In this document: one piece after another, positions 7,009-9,907 of the stretch
How positions within the stretch are numbered: position 1 is the stretch's first letter
How the letters are laid out: each line of letters starts with the position of its first letter
Assembly (NCBI GenBank): GCA_003501565.1
Contig: DNPC01000424.1
Location: 1-9,907 of the forward strand
DNA: 9,907 nucleotides
Direction: 5' to 3'
Source of the DNA: Planctomycetaceae bacterium
GTDB lineage: Bacteria > Planctomycetota > Planctomycetia > Pirellulales > Pirellulaceae
The notes under the pieces: model-generated
What the model was told of the DNA's origin: nothing
Seen by the model: only the letters and a program-made list of their open reading frames with translations
The model's database searches: none
Program-made: the position numbers and the translations under genes

Positions 7009-7926
7009 TCAATTCTTCGGCGCAGCCTGACCGAAAGCACTAGGCAGCGAGGCGACCAGCTCGACGGGTAGAACGACGTGATATCCCAATCGCTGTTCGG
7101 CAAGTTCTCCTGCAAGGCCGTGCACGTAAGCGCCCAAATGAGCGGCGTCTCGCGGGGATAGTTTCTGACAAACTAACGCTGTGATAATTCCCGTCAGCAC
7201 ATCACCACTGCCACCTGTGGCCATAGCGGGCGTCCCAGTCGAATTGTGGACCACCGAGCTGCCGTCGGTAATCATCGTTTTTGATCCCTTTAGCAACACA
7301 ACGCAGTCGTATTGTTGGCAGAAATCGACGGCTGCCTTCTCTTGACCCGCTCGGTCGCCAGCGCGAATACCACTTAGCCTTTCCCATTCGCCTGGGTGCG
7401 GCGTCAAAATAACAGACGCATCGCACGACGATAGAATTCGCCCAAGATCCGCCAGAGTCCCCAGTGCATTGAGCCCATCTGCATCAACGACGATCGGTGT
7501 ATGTGAATGCTCAATGACTCGAGGGACCAGCCGGGCGATAGAATCACTTCGACCAAGTCCAGGGCCGATCGCGACGCAGCTAGCCCAATGAAGCCCGTGG
7601 TGAATACCGGGTGGCAACACGCTGTCAGGACAGGAGATCGTTGGGGCCGATCCAGCGGAATGTTCGTCCAATGGGACCAGCATCGCATTGGGATTGTGGC
7701 CAGCGACGATCGTCGAGATTGAGGCGGGAACTGCAACTCTCACCAAACCTGCACCCGAGACCGAGCAGCCGAGGCCTGTTAGCGAGATCGCGCCAGGCAT
7801 CGAAGCGCTTCCTCCAATCAACAAGGCGCGACCGAAATCGCCTTTATGGCTTTCAGCGGGACGCGGTCTTAGGCGGGGCAGTGGAGGGGAAGCCATTCGA
7901 GAGGAAGGCAGTGGCTGGTCTGACAT
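7009..7926 (-). CDS. nnrD: ADP/ATP-dependent NAD(P)H-hydrate dehydratase
   Basis: This ribokinase-fold repair enzyme converts damaged S-NAD(P)H hydrate back to NAD(P)H at the expense of ADP (or ATP) in the cytoplasm. The 305-residue protein is the dehydratase domain alone. Motifs are HKGDFGRALLIGGS (27-40), GAGLVRV (58-64), GPGLG (121-125), VVDADGLN (146-153), LTPHPGE (174-180), LLKGSKTMI (211-219) and GTPAMATGGSGDVLTG (231-246), where D242 is the expected catalytic aspartate. Many bacteria fuse this domain to the NnrE (YjeF_N) epimerase. Here no epimerase domain or gene is present, so that partner must be encoded elsewhere. The ATG at 7926 lacks a clear ribosome site. It is divergent from the sigma factor gene and first in the minus-strand run that includes ribF. 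Confidence 0.94.
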   Translation of the reverse strand: MSDQPLPSSRMASPPLPRLRPRPAESHKGDFGRALLIGGSASMPGAISLTGLGCSVSGAGLVRVAVPASISTIVAGHNPNAMLVPLDEHSAGSAPTISCPDSVLPPGIHHGLHWASCVAIGPGLGRSDSIARLVPRVIEHSHTPIVVDADGLNALGTLADLGRILSSCDASVILTPHPGEWERLSGIRAGDRAGQEKAAVDFCQQYDCVVLLKGSKTMITDGSSVVHNSTGTPAMATGGSGDVLTGIITALVCQKLSPRDAAHLGAYVHGLAGELAEQRLGYHVVLPVELVASLPSAFGQAAPKN

Positions 7927-8387
7927 CGGTTATCGTATGAGCTGAGGCGGGAAAGGCAGGCGTGCTAGTGTAACGCGCGGCGTGCCACATTGGCGTGCCG
8001 AAAGACGTTCAGGGGTCGGCCGAAGCTGAGTTGTGTTTCAGGCTTTACCCTGTCAGACCGCCGGCCCGCGGTGTAACTCCTGTGTGGTTAAACCCGAACT
8101 ATGCATGTAGGCCGCTGACAAGGTCGAAACCAATCCGCCGGAACAGCATAAGTACCCTCCACGCGACTTCGCATTGTGCCGCCAGAGCCAGCAGCGACGT
8201 TCCGACCGCAGTTACGGCATTGAAGGCACTTGCTTGTTCCGGCCTACGCACCAGATGCGTAATCCGGGTTAAGCGCTCAGGCGAATTCCGAAAAGTTCCA
8301 AAAACGTATCTAAGAAGCCGTTCTCCTAAGCGTGTAACCCGGTGAAGACACGCTTTTCGCTTTTCCGTACCTCATCGAAGCTTCTTC
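7927..8387. other. Divergent intergenic region between nnrD and the sigma gene
   Basis: This is a 461-bp gap between divergently transcribed genes that must hold the promoters of both. A GTG-started open frame of 116 codons (7995-8345) has no domain-like content and is Arg/Ser/Ala-rich, and I do not call it a gene. GGCGTGCC occurs twice (7979-7986, 7992-7999), 13 bp apart. The clearest structure is the inverted repeat at 8264-8342, listed separately. I found no convincing -35/-10 pair or RNA gene. Confidence 0.55.
8264..8342. repeat. 18-bp-arm inverted repeat upstream of the sigma factor gene
   Basis: The left arm CCGGGTTAAGCGCTCAGG (8264-8281) matches the reverse complement of the right arm (8325-8342, CCTAAGCGTGTAACCCGG) at 15 of 18 positions, including eight consecutive bases at the outer end. 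The spacer is 43 nt and the right arm ends 45 bp before the sigma factor ATG. It could be a structured leader, a protein-binding site or a remnant of a small mobile element. The repeat is directly visible; its role is unknown. Confidence 0.5.
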
Positions 8388-8936
8388 ATGGACTGGCCCA
8401 GCGAACACCATTCTGGCACGCAAACTCCACCGCAAGGGTGGATTGCCGAGGTGTTTGCTGCGCGGAGACAGACGCTGGTCAACTACACCTCACATCTCCT
8501 GCGACGTGACTGTGAAGAAGCTGCTGATGTGGTTCAGGATTCCTTCGTGCGACTTTGCCAACAACCTTGGCCTGAAATAGAGTCCAAAGCCGTTGCTTGG
8601 CTCTACCGCACGTGCCGAAATCGAGCGATCGATATTTTACGTCGGGAGAAACGCATGAGTACAGCCAAGCTGGGTGATGAGGCGACGCAGGTGACCGATA
8701 CATCGGCTGGTGACCCTGGCCACGCTATCGACCAGGACGAACAACTGGGGCGGGTTCGCGAGCAGTTAGCCAGCCTTTCACGGAAGCAGCAAGAAGTTCT
8801 GAGGCTCAGGCTACACGATGGGCTTAGCTACAAACAGATTGCAGAGGTTACCGGACTGACTGTCAGTAACGTCGGTTATCAGATTCACGATGCGATCATT
8901 CGCTTAAGACGGAAGCTACACGCAGAGGGTGGTTAG
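8388..8936 (+). CDS. RNA polymerase sigma factor, ECF-type (sigma70 family)
   Basis: This is a small 182-residue sigma factor that would direct RNA polymerase to a specific promoter set. Region 2 is visible as AADVVQDSFVRLCQQPW (45-61) followed by WLYRTCRNRAIDILRREKR (71-89), which contacts the -10 element. A poorly conserved acidic linker (90-120) separates it from region 4, LSRKQQEVLRLRLHDGLSYK (130-149) and IAEVTGLTVSNVGYQIHDAI (151-170), a helix-turn-helix for the -35 element. The order and size match ECF factors, and region 3 is absent. The ATG at 8388 follows a HindIII-like palindrome GAAGCTTC with no clear ribosome site. The next gene begins 59 bp later on the same strand and looks like a membrane partner, so the two probably form a regulatory pair. 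Target genes are unknown. Confidence 0.93.
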   Translation: MDWPSEHHSGTQTPPQGWIAEVFAARRQTLVNYTSHLLRRDCEEAADVVQDSFVRLCQQPWPEIESKAVAWLYRTCRNRAIDILRREKRMSTAKLGDEATQVTDTSAGDPGHAIDQDEQLGRVREQLASLSRKQQEVLRLRLHDGLSYKQIAEVTGLTVSNVGYQIHDAIIRLRRKLHAEGG

Positions 8937-8995
8937 AGTGCACCGGTGTTAGTGGTAGTTGGAAGTCAAAAAACAAGAACGCTCCGAATGGGACA

Positions 8996-9907
8996 ATGAA
9001 GATGCGTAAAGAACAAGAAAATTCATGGGAAAAGTGGGAGTTGACTGCCTACGCGTTGGGCGAAGCGGATGAGTTGCTCGGCAGTGCAATTTCTGAGGCT
9101 GCCGCTAAAGATAGCAGCCTGGCTGCCGAGATCGCCGAGATTCGACGCACCGCGGACGCTGTAAAGCATGTCTTCGATAGCGAAACACCTGCTTCGGTGG
9201 ACCGCGACCAAGCGACTGCAGAGCTAGCAGCGATTTTCGAAGCCGCTGGATCGGAAAGTCCTGCGGTGCCGGATGTGACTTTGGCGGGGCGTAATGCAGA
9301 GTCCGAAGCTAAGCAGAAGCGAGGGAACTGGCAAGTCGTAGGATGGGCAGTCGTTGCAGTTTCATTAGCAGGTATCGCGGTTGGACTGATACTACCGAGT
9401 GTTCGTGCTTCGCGAGAAGCCGCGCGGCGTATGTCAGCTGTAACGGAAGAAACTGACGCGCGCGGAACGTTGGGACCTATGGAGAGTACGACCGTTCCGG
9501 TCGACGAAGGTAGCTATCAGGAGCTGTCAGCGGAGACGGATTCCCTAGCAAGAGTTGCGAACAAGTCCGCTTCTTCTGCGCCTGGCGACTCCAGCCAGCC
9601 AATCCCCAGTGATCAGAGCACCGCAATCGCCTCAACACAAAACAGTGGTGCCAGCATCACAGGTGATGCTAGTGGTTATGGCGACGGTGCAACGGCTGGC
9701 TATGGAGGTGGATACGGCTCCCCAATTGACTTGACTCAAAACGGCCCTGGTGAAAGTAGCCAGAGTGTAGGTAGCCCGGGTCCAGGTAGCCAGCAGGGTG
9801 CCAGCGGAATGGGAATGGCCGGCGGAGGTATGGGCGGACTCGGCGGTATGGGTGGCGGTGGATACGGCGTTGAACTAGGTATGGGCGGCGGTGGCTACGG
9901 AGGTGGA
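8996..9907 (+). CDS. Sigma-linked membrane protein, anti-sigma/vWA-type N-terminus (partial)
   Basis: The frame opens at ATG 8996 and stays open for 304 codons to the window end, so the C-terminus is missing. The N-terminus (WEKWELTAYALGEADELLG, residues 11-29) resembles the start of planctomycete anti-sigma-like proteins that often carry a von Willebrand factor A domain (YfbK-like) further on. A helical cytoplasmic stretch follows (to about 110), then one transmembrane helix (about 112-133). Just after it comes LILPSVRASREAARRMS (131-147), which resembles the DUF1559 pilin-like motif 'LLPAVQ.AREAARRM'. Residues 150-220 are Ser/Thr/Gln-rich. From about 225 a Gly/Met/Tyr-rich tract (GYGGGYG, GMGMAGGGMGG, MGGGGYG) runs to the edge. 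It lies 59 bp after the sigma gene. Sequestration of that sigma factor is inferred; the vWA domain is expected from family knowledge but is not visible here. Confidence 0.75.
   Translation, partial: MKMRKEQENSWEKWELTAYALGEADELLGSAISEAAAKDSSLAAEIAEIRRTADAVKHVFDSETPASVDRDQATAELAAIFEAAGSESPAVPDVTLAGRNAESEAKQKRGNWQVVGWAVVAVSLAGIAVGLILPSVRASREAARRMSAVTEETDARGTLGPMESTTVPVDEGSYQELSAETDSLARVANKSASSAPGDSSQPIPSDQSTAIASTQNSGASITGDASGYGDGATAGYGGGYGSPIDLTQNGPGESSQSVGSPGPGSQQGASGMGMAGGGMGGLGGMGGGGYGVELGMGGGGYGGG
9803..9907 (+). repeat. Gly/Met/Tyr-coding low-complexity repeat
   Basis: This is a GC-rich imperfect repeat inside the partial membrane protein. The unit GGTATGGGCGG appears twice exactly (near 9828 and 9878) and once as GGTATGGGTGG, with GGCGGTGG/TAC-type units between. 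It encodes GGGMGGLGGMGGGGYG-like sequence and continues past the edge. Such tracts can change length by slippage in frame; whether this one does cannot be told from one sequence. Confidence 0.6.

Noticed and set aside
7979..7999. Direct repeat GGCGTGCC twice, 13 bp apart
   Set aside because: Eight bases in GC-rich DNA are weak evidence, and no promoter element is recognisable next to it.
5843..8012. Shared 12-mer AAAGACGTTCAG at 5843-5854 and 8001-8012
   Set aside because: Several 12-base repeats are expected by chance in about 10 kb, and the flanks do not extend the match.
7995..8345. Plus-strand open frame of 116 codons in the nnrD-sigma gap
   Set aside because: It begins with GTG, has an Arg/Ser/Ala-rich composition without domain character or ribosome site, and overlaps the inverted repeat. 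It is more likely chance in GC-rich DNA.

Overview
The window looks like a piece of a planctomycete chromosome (Rhodopirellula/Pirellulales-like). Three things point there: a secreted protein with a Planctomycete cytochrome c (PSC1-type) CxxCH module fused to a DUF2231-like membrane domain; an ECF-type sigma factor followed directly by a protein that starts like the planctomycete anti-sigma/von Willebrand-type proteins; and weak or absent Shine-Dalgarno sites before several genes. The genus is an inference; no rRNA or tRNA marker is present.

Layout. (1) 71-1474, minus strand: a GntR/YtrA-type repressor gene followed 39 bp later by an ABC transporter ATPase gene. A good sigma70-like promoter and a perfect 6-bp-arm inverted repeat lie just upstream of the repressor and settle its start codon. 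The permease expected as partner would lie off the left edge. (2) 1806-2618, plus: a secreted, helical, TPR-like protein of unknown function. (3) 2966-4267, plus: the PSC1-cytochrome/DUF2231 membrane protein with a long acidic tail. (4) 4420-7926, minus: three housekeeping enzymes in the order NAD(P)H-hydrate dehydratase (nnrD), riboflavin kinase/FAD synthetase (ribF) and a DHH/DHHA1 phosphoesterase of the NrnA type. Between ribF and the DHH gene lies a decayed zeta-toxin-like P-loop kinase, with its P-loop lysine lost, its middle deleted and its C-terminus out of frame. (5) 8388-9907, plus: an ECF-type sigma factor and, 59 bp downstream, the N-terminal 304 codons of a membrane protein that runs off the right edge. 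That protein has an anti-sigma-like start, one transmembrane helix, a DUF1559-like 'LPSVRASREAARRM' segment and a Gly/Met/Tyr-rich tract.

Working together: the repressor and ATPase form a self-regulated operon of the YtrAB kind. The sigma factor and the truncated membrane protein are probably a sigma/anti-sigma or sigma/effector pair. The nnrD-ribF-DHH run is nucleotide and cofactor metabolism (repair of hydrated NAD(P)H, FMN/FAD synthesis, turnover of short oligonucleotides or pAp). I see no CRISPR array, intact mobile element, tRNA or rRNA. I do not see a clearly new multi-gene system. The least ordinary items are the zeta-like relic, the DUF1559-like segment in the sigma-linked protein, the long inverted repeat ahead of the sigma gene, and the repressor operator.
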